Below, one piece after another: positions 36,280 through 44,773 of a stretch of DNA of 64,000 nt. The DNA lies in assembly GCA_026129525.1 (NCBI GenBank), contig JAHCHW010000006.1, positions 128,705 to 192,704 on the forward strand, in the 5' to 3' direction. Each line of letters opens with the position of its first letter. The first letter of the stretch is position 1. The DNA is from Chitinophagales bacterium. Its GTDB lineage: Bacteria; Bacteroidota; Bacteroidia; Chitinophagales; LD1. The notes under the pieces were generated by a model. The model ran no database searches, was not told the origin of the DNA, and worked only from the letters and a program-made list of their open reading frames with translations. A program made the translations under genes and the position numbers.

Positions 36280-36287
36280 TATATTCG
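36280..36287 (+). promoter_or_regulatory. Putative -7 element of carA (TATATTCG)
   Basis: TAnnTTTG with one change (TTCG), 21 nt before the ATG. No clear -33. Confidence 0.35.
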
Positions 36288-36308
36288 CACCTCGAATAAT
36301 CGTATTCG

Positions 36309-37418
36309 ATGGTAAAATCCTTCTCTCCGGTTCCCGCAGTATTACTCTTGGCTGACGGAACCGTTTTTCACGGAAAATCGCTTGGTAAAATTGGTACTAC
36401 GGTAGGCGAAATTTGCTTTAACACAGGTATGACGGGTTATCAGGAAATTTTTACCGACCCTTCCTATTTCGGGCAAATAATTATTATGACCTCCGACCAT
36501 ATTGGGAATTATGGTACGAAGGCAGTTGAAGTAGAATCGAAGAGCGTAAAAATTGCCGGCTTAATCAGCAAAAAATATTCGGCATATAATTTTTCGCGGG
36601 CAACTGCTACCGAATCATTGCAAGATTATTTTGAGCGTAACAACCTTGTGGGAATTTCGGATGTGGACACGCGGGCGCTTACTATTCACGTACGCAAACA
36701 GGGAGCCATGAACTGCATTATCAGTTCCGAAACCACCGATTTGGAATTGCTGAAGAAAAAGCTGAGCGAAGCCCCCGATATGAACGGCTTGGATTTGGCA
36801 ATAAAAGTTACAACCAACGAGCCTTACCATTACGGCAACCCCGATGCAAAACTGAAAGTGGCGGTGCTCGATTGTGGTATTAAAGAAAACATTCTGCGTT
36901 GCCTTACCGAGCGCGGGGTTTATACCAAAGTGTTTAATGCCAAAACATCGTTTAAAGAAATGGAAGCGTTTAAGCCCGATGGCTATTTCATCAGCAACGG
37001 CCCGGGCGACCCTGCCTCTATGGACTATGCAGTAAAAACCGTAAAGGACATGTGTAATTCGGGCAAGCCGGTTTTCGGTATTTGTTTGGGGCATCAGTTG
37101 CTGGCATTAGCCAATGGTATTCCTACGTTTAAAATGCACCATGGGCACAGGGGCATCAATCATCCGGTAAAAAATTTGCTTACGGGGTTGAGCGAAATTA
37201 CTTCGCAGAACCACGGCTTTGAAGTATCGCGCAAACACATCGAAGAATCGGACACCGTAGAAATTACTCATGTGAACCTGAACGATAACACCATTGAGGG
37301 CATTCGCATAAAAGGCAAAAAAGCGTTCAGTGTGCAGTATCACCCCGAAAGTTCGCCCGGCCCGCACGATTCGCGTTACCTGTTCGACAGTTTTATTGCC
37401 GATATGAATTCCAACTGA
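36309..37418 (+). CDS. carA: Carbamoyl-phosphate synthase small (glutaminase) subunit
   Basis: A 369-residue glutamine amidotransferase that supplies ammonia to CarB for pyrimidine and arginine synthesis. The N-terminal CPSase_sm_chain domain (LADGTVFHGKSLGKIGTTVG, FNTGMTGYQEIFTDPSY) is followed by a class I glutaminase with nucleophile Cys in VFGICLGHQLLALA (about residue 260) and the His/Glu pair in VQYHPESSPGPHDS. Length is standard. carB is not adjacent. The lipoprotein gene begins 2 bp after its stop. Confidence 0.96.
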   Translation: MVKSFSPVPAVLLLADGTVFHGKSLGKIGTTVGEICFNTGMTGYQEIFTDPSYFGQIIIMTSDHIGNYGTKAVEVESKSVKIAGLISKKYSAYNFSRATATESLQDYFERNNLVGISDVDTRALTIHVRKQGAMNCIISSETTDLELLKKKLSEAPDMNGLDLAIKVTTNEPYHYGNPDAKLKVAVLDCGIKENILRCLTERGVYTKVFNAKTSFKEMEAFKPDGYFISNGPGDPASMDYAVKTVKDMCNSGKPVFGICLGHQLLALANGIPTFKMHHGHRGINHPVKNLLTGLSEITSQNHGFEVSRKHIEESDTVEITHVNLNDNTIEGIRIKGKKAFSVQYHPESSPGPHDSRYLFDSFIADMNSN

Positions 37419-37420
37419 AA

Positions 37421-38068
37421 ATGAAGCCACTATTTGCTTTCATTTTTCTTGCCACCATTCTCTTTTCCTGCCAACAACAACAATCAAATCCCGCATCCGG
37501 GTTTGGCACTATGGATGCCGGTGCCATTGCTGCCGACACTGCTATGCAATTGGGAATTGAGTCTTCGTACGAGTATCACAAAACGCTGGTTGCAAACGAT
37601 ACATTAGTGTATGATGTGGTTGGATATAACGGGTTGGCAAGCCGCCCAGAGTTTGCCATTATTAAAAGAACAACAGGTAACAAAACCGATACACTTGTAA
37701 AAGAAATAACAATGGGTGTGATAGTGAATGCGGCAATCAATGATTTGAATACCGATGGTGTAAAAGAAGTTTACATTATTACCCGAAGTATTAACGGAGG
37801 AAATTTTGTGGGGAACGTTTTCGCTTATAAGGCCTCCGATAAGTTGAGCCCCATTTCATTTCCTGACCCTTCTGCTACCGACAATACTAAAGGCTATTTG
37901 GGCTTCGATTCAATTTACTTTCAGCACTCCTTTATAGTGAGGCGCTATCCTTTGTTTGCTACAGAAGATTCAATGTGCGCGACTTGTGCAACAGGCGGTT
38001 ACAAGTATGTGTACTACAAATTACAGCAAGAAAGAATTTCAGTAGCTCAAACTGAAATCATTCCATAG
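37421..38068 (+). CDS. PliI-like lysozyme-inhibitor lipoprotein
   Basis: A 215-residue lipoprotein precursor (lipobox LFSC, Cys at residue 17, then a Q-rich linker). The central part resembles periplasmic inhibitors of i-type lysozyme (PliI): INDLNTDGVKEVYIITRSING, then NVFAYKASDKLSPI, KGYLGFDSIYF and FIVRRYPLF, in the same order as I recall for that family. Two Cys late in the protein (MCATCATGG) are extra. It would protect the cell wall against animal lysozymes. The start is 2 bp after carA, so it is probably co-transcribed although unrelated in function. Family call is from memory of motifs, moderately sure. Confidence 0.6.
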   Translation: MKPLFAFIFLATILFSCQQQQSNPASGFGTMDAGAIAADTAMQLGIESSYEYHKTLVANDTLVYDVVGYNGLASRPEFAIIKRTTGNKTDTLVKEITMGVIVNAAINDLNTDGVKEVYIITRSINGGNFVGNVFAYKASDKLSPISFPDPSATDNTKGYLGFDSIYFQHSFIVRRYPLFATEDSMCATCATGGYKYVYYKLQQERISVAQTEIIP

Positions 38069-38115
38069 TACTCCTTTTGTTTAAGCCCACTTTATTTTGG
38101 TATTTTTATAGAGTT

Positions 38116-38439
38116 ATGCAATTCGTATTTCGCATTGTAATTACGGGCTTACTTTTCTTGTTTTTTGTTCCCGTGCTTTTTGCCCAGTCGGAAAACAACG
38201 AACCCAAACCGCGTGGCGATTACCAGATTTATCTTCCCAAACCCGTTAAGGAAATCAAGCAGTTGCTTTATTATAAAGATTGCAGCCCTATAGATGGAAT
38301 AATTCCTGAGGGAGGTAAAAAAGTAATCATGAAAAATTTTGAGCCGGGCAACAAGGTGTATGTAGAAGTAATTTACACCGATGGCACCAGCGAAGAATTT
38401 ACCCGCAGCCCCTGTTTTATTGACCCGGTGCTGCTTTAA
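38116..38439 (+). CDS. Small exported protein, unknown function
   Basis: About 107 residues from ATG 38116, chosen because it opens a signal peptide (MQFVFRIVITGLLFLFFVPV, then LFAQ). The mature part (about 85 residues) has two cysteines (KDCSPIDG and SPCFIDP) about 50 residues apart that could form a disulfide, and looks like a small beta fold (KVYVEVIYTDGTSEEF). No family recognised. It follows the PliI-like gene on the same strand. Confidence 0.6.
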   Translation: MQFVFRIVITGLLFLFFVPVLFAQSENNEPKPRGDYQIYLPKPVKEIKQLLYYKDCSPIDGIIPEGGKKVIMKNFEPGNKVYVEVIYTDGTSEEFTRSPCFIDPVLL

Positions 38440-38458
38440 TACAAGTTTCTTAATCGTT

Positions 38459-39721
38459 TTATTGAAGCATAGCGTATGCCCGTTCTAACTCCTCACGGTG
38501 TGCAGGGTGTGCAATTTCAATCAATGCCTTTGCGCGTTGTGCCAAATTTTTTCCGTACAAATCAGCTACACCATATTCAGTTACTACATAATGCACATTA
38601 GCGCGGGTGGTTACAACCCCTGCACCCTGTTTTAGCACAGGAACAATTTTCGAAACACCTTTTGCGGTTACCGATGGTAATGCAATAATGGGTTTACCGC
38701 CTTCGCTTAGCGAGGCTCCGCGTATAAAATCCATTTGTCCGCCTACTCCGCTGAAAATACGCGAGCCGATAGAGTCGGCACACACTTGCCCGGTAAGGTC
38801 AATTTCAATGGCGCTGTTTATGGCAGTTACTTTATCGTTTTTCCGGATTACCGAAGTATCGTTTACATACGCCACATCAAGCATTGCCACCATGGGGTTG
38901 TCGTGAATAAAATCGTACAACTTGCGCGTGCCCATAGCAAACGATGAAACAATTTTGCCCGGATGCTTTCGTTTAGCACTTCCGTTAATTACTCCGCTTT
39001 CTACTAAGGGCAATACTCCATCGCTGAACATTTCGGTATGTATGCCAAGGTTTTTGTGATGGTTCAGAAACTTCAGCACTGCATCGGGTATTGCACCAAT
39101 GCCCATTTGCAACGTTGCACCATCTTCTACCAAAGCTGCCACATGCTTGCCTATCGCAATTTCAGTTTCGGAAAGTTGTGTTGAATGCACTTCGTGAATG
39201 GCATCTTCGGCATACACAGCCGCGGTAATTTTTGAATAATGAATCAATCCATCACCAAGTGTGCGCGGCATATTGGGATTTACCAGAGCGATAATCTTTT
39301 TCGCTACATCGCAGGCAGCTTTGGCAATATCAACCGAAACGCCCAACGAACAAAAGCCGTGAGCATCGGGCGGGCTTGCCTGAATAATGGCTGCATTAAC
39401 CGGAAATTTTCCTCTGCGGATAACCAATGGTATCTCGCTCAGGAACATAGGTATGTATTGCACGTTCGGTGTTTGGATGTGTTCACGAATACTCTTGCCC
39501 ACAAAAAACGCATTCACGCAAAATGAGTTGGCAAAATCAGGATGAGCGTAAGGAGCAGTGCCCTCTGTGTGCAAGTGTGTTAACTCTACATTTTTTAATT
39601 CATGGGCGCGCTCTGTGAGTGCATTCACCAAACGCTGCGGTGTAGCAGCGCCACCGTGTATAAACACGCGCTCGTTGCTACTGATATTGGAAACGGCTTC
39701 CTGTGCACTAACAAACTTCAT
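38459..39721 (-). CDS. Acetyl-CoA hydrolase/transferase family protein (4-hydroxybutyrate CoA-transferase type)
   Basis: A 420-residue CoA-transferase. The ATG at 39721 is used; the slightly longer frame would start with TTG. Motifs: GIGAIPDAVL, the probable catalytic Glu in LGIHTEMFSDGVLPL (about residue 235), FSGVGGQMDFIRGASLS, and TEYGVADLYGKNLAQRAKAL near the C terminus. It moves CoA between acyl groups (acetyl, butyryl, 4-hydroxybutyryl or succinyl) or hydrolyses acetyl-CoA; which one cannot be read from sequence. Monocistronic, convergent with the small exported protein gene. Confidence 0.9.
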   Translation of the reverse strand: MKFVSAQEAVSNISSNERVFIHGGAATPQRLVNALTERAHELKNVELTHLHTEGTAPYAHPDFANSFCVNAFFVGKSIREHIQTPNVQYIPMFLSEIPLVIRRGKFPVNAAIIQASPPDAHGFCSLGVSVDIAKAACDVAKKIIALVNPNMPRTLGDGLIHYSKITAAVYAEDAIHEVHSTQLSETEIAIGKHVAALVEDGATLQMGIGAIPDAVLKFLNHHKNLGIHTEMFSDGVLPLVESGVINGSAKRKHPGKIVSSFAMGTRKLYDFIHDNPMVAMLDVAYVNDTSVIRKNDKVTAINSAIEIDLTGQVCADSIGSRIFSGVGGQMDFIRGASLSEGGKPIIALPSVTAKGVSKIVPVLKQGAGVVTTRANVHYVVTEYGVADLYGKNLAQRAKALIEIAHPAHREELERAYAMLQ

Positions 39722-39805
39722 AGGCAAAAAATGTAACCGAAACTATCAACTTATATGCGCCCGGCAGGGTGAATAAAATCAGTAAAATGCTAAAAGATGA
39801 ATTAC

Positions 39806-41458
39806 TTACAAATCCAACCCAAATTTTCTGCTGGTTTCTCTTGCAATCTCATAACCTGCATCGGCATGGCGGATAACGCCCGTGGCAGGGTCGTTGTGCA
39901 ACACACGTTTTAATCTTCGTTTTGCATCATCGGTTCCGTCAGCCACAATTACCATTCCTGCATGAAGTGAATAGCCCATGCCTACACCTCCGCCATGATG
40001 AAACGAAACCCAACTGGCGCCACCGGCTGTGTTGATGAGTGCATTCAGAATGGGCCAATCGGCAATGGCATCGCTGCCGTCCATCATTGCTTCTGTTTCT
40101 CGATTAGGCGAAGCTACACTACCTGTATCCAAATGGTCGCGACCGATAACAATGGGCGCTTTTACTTTTCCTTCTTTTACTAATTCATTGAATGCTATTC
40201 CGGCAATTTCTCTATCTCCCATTCCCAGCCAACAAATGCGCGCGGGCAAACCCTGAAAAGTAATTTTCGCTTTTGCCATGTTCAGCCAGCGAATCAATCC
40301 GGTGTTGTTCGGAAAAAGTTGTTTCAGTTTTTCATCGCAAACGGCAATATCGTTCGGGTCACCACTCAGCGCAACAAAACGAAACGGACCTTTGCCTTGG
40401 CAAAATAGCGGACGAATGTAAGCAGGAACAAAGCCGGGAAAATCAAAAGCGTTTTCAACTCCGCGTTTGTCTTTTGCCTGACCGCGAATGTTGTTGCCGT
40501 AATCAAAGGTGATGGCACCGCGCTTTTGCAACTCCAACATTTGGCGAACATGTTTTGCCATAGTGTCGAGCGAGCGGTTGCAATACTCATCGGGATTTGT
40601 TTCGCGCAAAACTTTTGCTTCTTCAACACTAAGTCCTTCGGGAAAATAGCCAATCAATTCATCGTGTGCAGATGTTTGGTCGGTGAGTGTATCGGGGGTA
40701 ATGTTCCGGTCAATCAATCTTTGTAACAACTCAACCGCATTGCAACAAACGCCAATTGAAACAGCTTCGCCTTTTTGTTTTGCATCTAATGCCCAGTCAA
40801 TTCCTTCATCAATGTTATGGGTGTATTTATCAAGGTATCGTGTTTCAATTCGCTTTTGAATTCGCCATTCTTCCATTTCTGCTGCCAGACAAACGCCTTC
40901 GTTCATCGTAATAGAAAGGGGTTGTGCCCCACCCATGCCACCAAGACCTGCGGTAACATTCAGTTTCCCTTTTAATGTTCCGTTAAAATGCTGTTCAGCC
41001 AGTGATAGAAAAGTTTCGTAAGTGCCTTGCACAATGCCTTGTGAGCCGATGTAGATCCAACTGCCGGCTGTCATTTGCCCGTACATAATAAGCCCTTTCT
41101 TTTCCAACTCGCGGAAGTGTTCCCATGTAGCCCACTTTCCTACCAAGTTTGAATTAGCCAACAAAACGCGCGGTGCATCTTTATGCGAACGCAGTACACC
41201 AACAGGTTTTCCGCTTTGAATCAGTAGTGTTTCATCTTCTTCCAAATCTTTTAAGCATTCAACAATTTTATCGAACGCTTCCCAATTGCGGGCAGCTTTA
41301 CCTAATCCTCCATACACAATTAAATCTTCGGGGCGCTCGGCTACTTCAGGGTCGAGGTTATTGTAAAGCATTCTCAACGCAGCTTCCTGTATCCATCCTT
41401 TGCAAGTTAGTTGCGTGCCGCGTGGCGATTTCAAAATTCGTTTTGTTTCGGTTGTCAT
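39806..41458 (-). CDS. hutU: Urocanate hydratase
   Basis: A 550-residue NAD-dependent lyase of histidine degradation (urocanate to imidazolone propionate). Family motifs: [75 protein letters not shown] (NAD-binding) and [17 protein letters not shown]. Full length. hutH, hutI and hutG are not in the window, so the pathway genes are dispersed or this is one part of it. A TATTTTCG -7-like box ends 4 nt before the ATG. Confidence 0.96.
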   Translation of the reverse strand: MTTETKRILKSPRGTQLTCKGWIQEAALRMLYNNLDPEVAERPEDLIVYGGLGKAARNWEAFDKIVECLKDLEEDETLLIQSGKPVGVLRSHKDAPRVLLANSNLVGKWATWEHFRELEKKGLIMYGQMTAGSWIYIGSQGIVQGTYETFLSLAEQHFNGTLKGKLNVTAGLGGMGGAQPLSITMNEGVCLAAEMEEWRIQKRIETRYLDKYTHNIDEGIDWALDAKQKGEAVSIGVCCNAVELLQRLIDRNITPDTLTDQTSAHDELIGYFPEGLSVEEAKVLRETNPDEYCNRSLDTMAKHVRQMLELQKRGAITFDYGNNIRGQAKDKRGVENAFDFPGFVPAYIRPLFCQGKGPFRFVALSGDPNDIAVCDEKLKQLFPNNTGLIRWLNMAKAKITFQGLPARICWLGMGDREIAGIAFNELVKEGKVKAPIVIGRDHLDTGSVASPNRETEAMMDGSDAIADWPILNALINTAGGASWVSFHHGGGVGMGYSLHAGMVIVADGTDDAKRRLKRVLHNDPATGVIRHADAGYEIARETSRKFGLDL

Positions 41459-41462
41459 AGTG

Positions 41463-41470
41463 CGAAAATA
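41463..41470 (-). promoter_or_regulatory. Putative -7 element of hutU (TATTTTCG)
   Basis: One mismatch to TAnnTTTG; 4 nt before the ATG, so a leaderless mRNA is possible. No clear -33. Confidence 0.35.
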
Positions 41471-41485
41471 TTTTTTAAAACATTT

Positions 41486-41540
41486 GCCACAGATTCACAG
41501 ATTAAAAAGGCAGTTCTTTAAGAACTTGCGAATCTGTGGC
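41486..41540. repeat. Imperfect hairpin repeat, left flank of the GxxExxY gene
   Basis: GCCACAGATTCACAGATT (41486-41503) faces GCGAATCTGTGGC (41528-41540) with a smaller inner inverted repeat GTTCTTTAAGAAC. The same 18-mer occurs at 41995-42012. Confidence 0.82.
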
Positions 41541-41570
41541 TGGTTCTCTTCTATATTTAAAAAAATTGTA

Positions 41571-41960
41571 TTACAAAATTAGCCGTCTGTATTTTAAAGA
41601 CGTATCTCCAAAGTTTACCAACAATCCGATTTTGCACTTCGAAACTGCCAGATAATTCAAAACCTGAAAGTCGAATTCTTCGGGTAGTGCTTTCTGTGCT
41701 TTCACTTCAAGAATAATTTGGTCGTACACTACAAAATCAGCATAAAATTTGTGAGGGAGAATAACATCTTTGTAAGGCACAACATACTCTACTTCTCTCG
41801 CAAACGGAACTTTCTTATTCCTGAATTCATACTCCAACGCATCTTTATACACTACCTCCAAGAAACCTCTGCCAAGTATTCTGTGAACTTCCATACAAAC
41901 ACCATTAATGCGATAGGTCTCTGCCTGCAACGGGTATTCTGATTCAGGATAATCGCTCAT
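41571..41960 (-). CDS. GxxExxY protein
   Basis: About 129 residues from ATG 41960; the longer frame runs into the flanking hairpin and is not used. It has the defining motif GRGFLEVVYKDAL (G..E..Y) at about residues 32-44, then VPYKDVILPHKFYADFVVYD and ILEVKAQKAL, a PD-(D/E)xK-like arrangement ending in VNFGDTSLKYRRLI. Members are frequent in Bacteroidota and lie in intergenic positions near GCCACAGATT-type repeats, as here. A nuclease-related role is suspected but not established. The gene sits in its own island between hutU and the ATPase. Confidence 0.9.
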   Translation of the reverse strand: MSDYPESEYPLQAETYRINGVCMEVHRILGRGFLEVVYKDALEYEFRNKKVPFAREVEYVVPYKDVILPHKFYADFVVYDQIILEVKAQKALPEEFDFQVLNYLAVSKCKIGLLVNFGDTSLKYRRLIL

Positions 41961-41994
41961 AATCGCTTGCTTTTTAGATTTGAAAATAACCATT

Positions 41995-42043
41995 GCCACA
42001 GATTCACAGATTTTTCTTTGCATTTAATCTGTGAATCTGTGGC
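41995..42043. repeat. Perfect 18-bp hairpin repeat, right flank of the GxxExxY gene
   Basis: GCCACAGATTCACAGATT (41995-42012) and its exact complement (42026-42043) with a 13-nt loop. Shares its 18-mer with the left-flank repeat. Confidence 0.9.
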
Positions 42044-42075
42044 ATATATATTTTTCATTCCCTAACTTCCGCACC

Positions 42076-44646
42076 ATGAACTGGCACTTGCTTACACTCA
42101 CGGAAATTACCAAAGTATTAAACACACGCGCTACCGGCATTAGCGAAACCGATGCAGAGGTTCGCATTCAGGAACACGGGCCTAATGAAATTGAAGAGCA
42201 GAAACGCAAAAGCGTTTGGCAAATGTTGCTGCATCAACTCACCGATTTTATGGTGCTGGTGCTTATTGCCGCCTCCATTATTTCCGGCTTGCTGGGTGAT
42301 GTAACCGATACTATCATTATTTTACTGATTGTAGCGCTGAATACCATCATCGGTTTTGTGCAAGAGTATCGCGCAGAAAAAGCCATGGAAGCGCTTAAGA
42401 AAATGGCAGCATCGGTGGCGCGGGTAGTGCGCGAAGGAAAGCAAAAAGATATTCCTGCCTCTCAGTTGGTGCCGGGCGATTTGGTGTTGCTTGAAGCAGG
42501 CAATCTTCTTCCGGCTGATGTACGCTTTAATGAATGTTTCAGTTTAAAGGTAGATGAATCAGCGCTAACCGGTGAGTCGCATCACGTGGACAAAATTGCG
42601 GTGGAACTGGAAGACGGAGAATACACTCTGGGCGACCGCACCAACATGGGCTACAAAGGTACACACGTTACGCACGGGCGAGGAAGCGGCTATGTAGTAG
42701 CCACGGGCATGAACACCGAACTCGGGCAAATTGCCCGCATGATTCAAAAAGACGATACCGAAACACCTTTGCAAAAGCGCTTGGCTGCCTTCGGAAAAAA
42801 GTTGGCGGTAATCATTTTCATTATCTGCATTGTCATTTTCGGATTGGGAGTTTTGCGCGGTGAAGCAGTGCTGCACATGCTGCTTACTTCTATTTCGCTT
42901 GCCGTGGCTGCCATTCCCGAAGCATTGCCTGCAGTAGTTACTATTTCGCTCGCATTGGGTGCGCGCAGAATGGTGAAGCAAAATGTACTCATCCGCAGAT
43001 TGCCTGCGGTGGAAGCGCTTGGCTCGGTTACTTACATCTGCTCCGATAAAACCGGCACGCTTACGCTCAACAAAATGACCGTGCAACAATTGGTAGAAAC
43101 TGATGCGGGCACACAGTTCAGCGAGTTGCCGAAAGACGATTTAATTTTTATTGCGCTTTCACTCAACAATGATGTAACGAAAACCGAAGCGGGAATTTTT
43201 ACAGGCGAATCAACTGAAGTGGCATTGGCGGAATACGCAGCCGGTAAAGGTTTTGAACGAAGCGAAATGGAGAAAAGTTTTCCGCGTGTGGCAGAAATTC
43301 CTTTCGACTCGCACCGCAAGTGTATGACCACCGTGCATACTTTCGGAGTAAAATATCTTTCCATTACCAAAGGCGCTACCGATGTGCTGCTGAAAAAAGT
43401 AGCGGCTTCGCAACAACAAAACATTTCGCAGTGGCAAAATCAAATTGATGAAATGGCATCGAACGGCATGCGGGTGCTGGGCTACGCAGCAAAAATTTTG
43501 GATGCATTGCCCGAAAATATTTCTCCCGAATACATGGAGAAGGATTTGGTGTTTCTCGGCTTTGCGGGCTTAATGGACCCACCCCGCCCCGAAGTAAAAG
43601 CCGCTATTGACGAATGCCGGCAAGCGGGCATACAACCGGTAATGATTACAGGCGACCATCCGCTTACCGCTAAAGCCATTGCCAAATCAATTGGCATTGT
43701 GCAAAGCAATGATGACCTAACGCTGACCGGTGCCGAGCTTTCGCAAATAAGCATGGAAGAATTTGAAAGCAAAGTGGAACATGTAAAAGTGTATGCACGC
43801 GTAAACCCCGAACAGAAACTGAATATTGTAAAAGCGCTGCAGGATAAAAATCAGTTTGTATCCATGACGGGTGATGGGGTAAACGATGCGCCTGCTTTGA
43901 AGAACGCCAACATTGGTGTGGCGATGGGTATTAACGGTACCGAAGTTTCGAAAGAAGCGGCACACATGATCCTGCTCGATGACAATTTTGTGAGCATTGT
44001 AAAAGCCGTGCGCGAAGGGCGGGTGATTTTTGATAACATCAAGAAGTTTATCAAATACACCATGACCAGTAACTCGGGTGAAATTCTGGTCATACTTCTC
44101 GCTCCGTTTTTTGGTTTGCCTGTTCCGCTGTTGCCGGTGCATATTCTCTGGATAAACTTAGTAACCGATGGCTTGCCCGGCATTACGCTCACTGCCGAGC
44201 CGGGTGAAAAAGATGTGATGAGCCGCCCTCCGCGTGCACCGGGCGAAAGTATTTTCTCTGACATGAGCGCTCATATACTGTGGGTGGGTTTTCTGATGGG
44301 CATTGTGTCAATAGCCGTGCAGGCATACACTATCAACAAACCCGATTACCACTGGCAAACGATGGTGTTTGCCGTTTTATGTTTCAGCCAAATGGGGCAT
44401 GTGTTAGCTATTCGTTCCAACACACAATCGCTTTTTTCGCAAGGAATATTTTCGAATAAACCATTGCTGGGGGCTGTGCTGTTAACCTTCCTGCTTCAGT
44501 TGGCTACTATTTACATTCCGTTCCTCAATCCCATTTTTAAAACAGAAGCGCTTTCATTGAAAGAATTAGTTATTGTGCTTGCCGTTTCGTCTATCGTGTT
44601 TTGGGCGGTAGAGGCAGAGAAGTGGTGGAAGAGGAGGAGGCAGTAG
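42076..44646 (+). CDS. P-type Ca2+-transporting ATPase (PMCA/SERCA-like)
   Basis: An 856-residue cation pump. ATG 42076 is used because the upstream extension lies in a repeat hairpin. Order: N-terminal cation ATPase domain (about 1-70), helices 1-2, actuator with LTGES, PEALPAVVTISLALGARRM in helix 4 (calcium-binding type), phosphorylation site SDKTGTLT (about residue 335), nucleotide-binding domain, MTGDGVNDAPALKNANIGVAM hinge, and six C-terminal helices. The PEALP motif and overall layout point to Ca2+ export rather than heavy metals. Single gene followed by a strong terminator. Confidence 0.93.
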   Translation: MNWHLLTLTEITKVLNTRATGISETDAEVRIQEHGPNEIEEQKRKSVWQMLLHQLTDFMVLVLIAASIISGLLGDVTDTIIILLIVALNTIIGFVQEYRAEKAMEALKKMAASVARVVREGKQKDIPASQLVPGDLVLLEAGNLLPADVRFNECFSLKVDESALTGESHHVDKIAVELEDGEYTLGDRTNMGYKGTHVTHGRGSGYVVATGMNTELGQIARMIQKDDTETPLQKRLAAFGKKLAVIIFIICIVIFGLGVLRGEAVLHMLLTSISLAVAAIPEALPAVVTISLALGARRMVKQNVLIRRLPAVEALGSVTYICSDKTGTLTLNKMTVQQLVETDAGTQFSELPKDDLIFIALSLNNDVTKTEAGIFTGESTEVALAEYAAGKGFERSEMEKSFPRVAEIPFDSHRKCMTTVHTFGVKYLSITKGATDVLLKKVAASQQQNISQWQNQIDEMASNGMRVLGYAAKILDALPENISPEYMEKDLVFLGFAGLMDPPRPEVKAAIDECRQAGIQPVMITGDHPLTAKAIAKSIGIVQSNDDLTLTGAELSQISMEEFESKVEHVKVYARVNPEQKLNIVKALQDKNQFVSMTGDGVNDAPALKNANIGVAMGINGTEVSKEAAHMILLDDNFVSIVKAVREGRVIFDNIKKFIKYTMTSNSGEILVILLAPFFGLPVPLLPVHILWINLVTDGLPGITLTAEPGEKDVMSRPPRAPGESIFSDMSAHILWVGFLMGIVSIAVQAYTINKPDYHWQTMVFAVLCFSQMGHVLAIRSNTQSLFSQGIFSNKPLLGAVLLTFLLQLATIYIPFLNPIFKTEALSLKELVIVLAVSSIVFWAVEAEKWWKRRRQ

Positions 44647-44723
44647 GTTCCTACTAATTAGAGGGTCGCTCGTAGAGTGATTGCGTATGTCAAAAGGCAC
44701 ATATGGGAAAAACTGATAAAATA

Positions 44724-44760
44724 CAAAGCCCCACCTCAGAGTTTGAGGACGGGGCTTTTG
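44724..44760 (+). terminator. Bidirectional terminator after the Ca2+ ATPase
   Basis: Stem AAAGCCCC-a-CCTCA (44725-44738) with TGAGG-ac-GGGGCTTT (44744-44758), loop 5 nt, flanked by T and A tracts. Also serves the T9SS protein gene converging at 44774. Confidence 0.87.
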
Positions 44761-44773
44761 TATATGTAGTGGT

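Noticed and set aside
39722..39727. TTG start two codons upstream for the CoA transferase
   Set aside because: ATG at 39721 is the better start; the extension adds only two residues.
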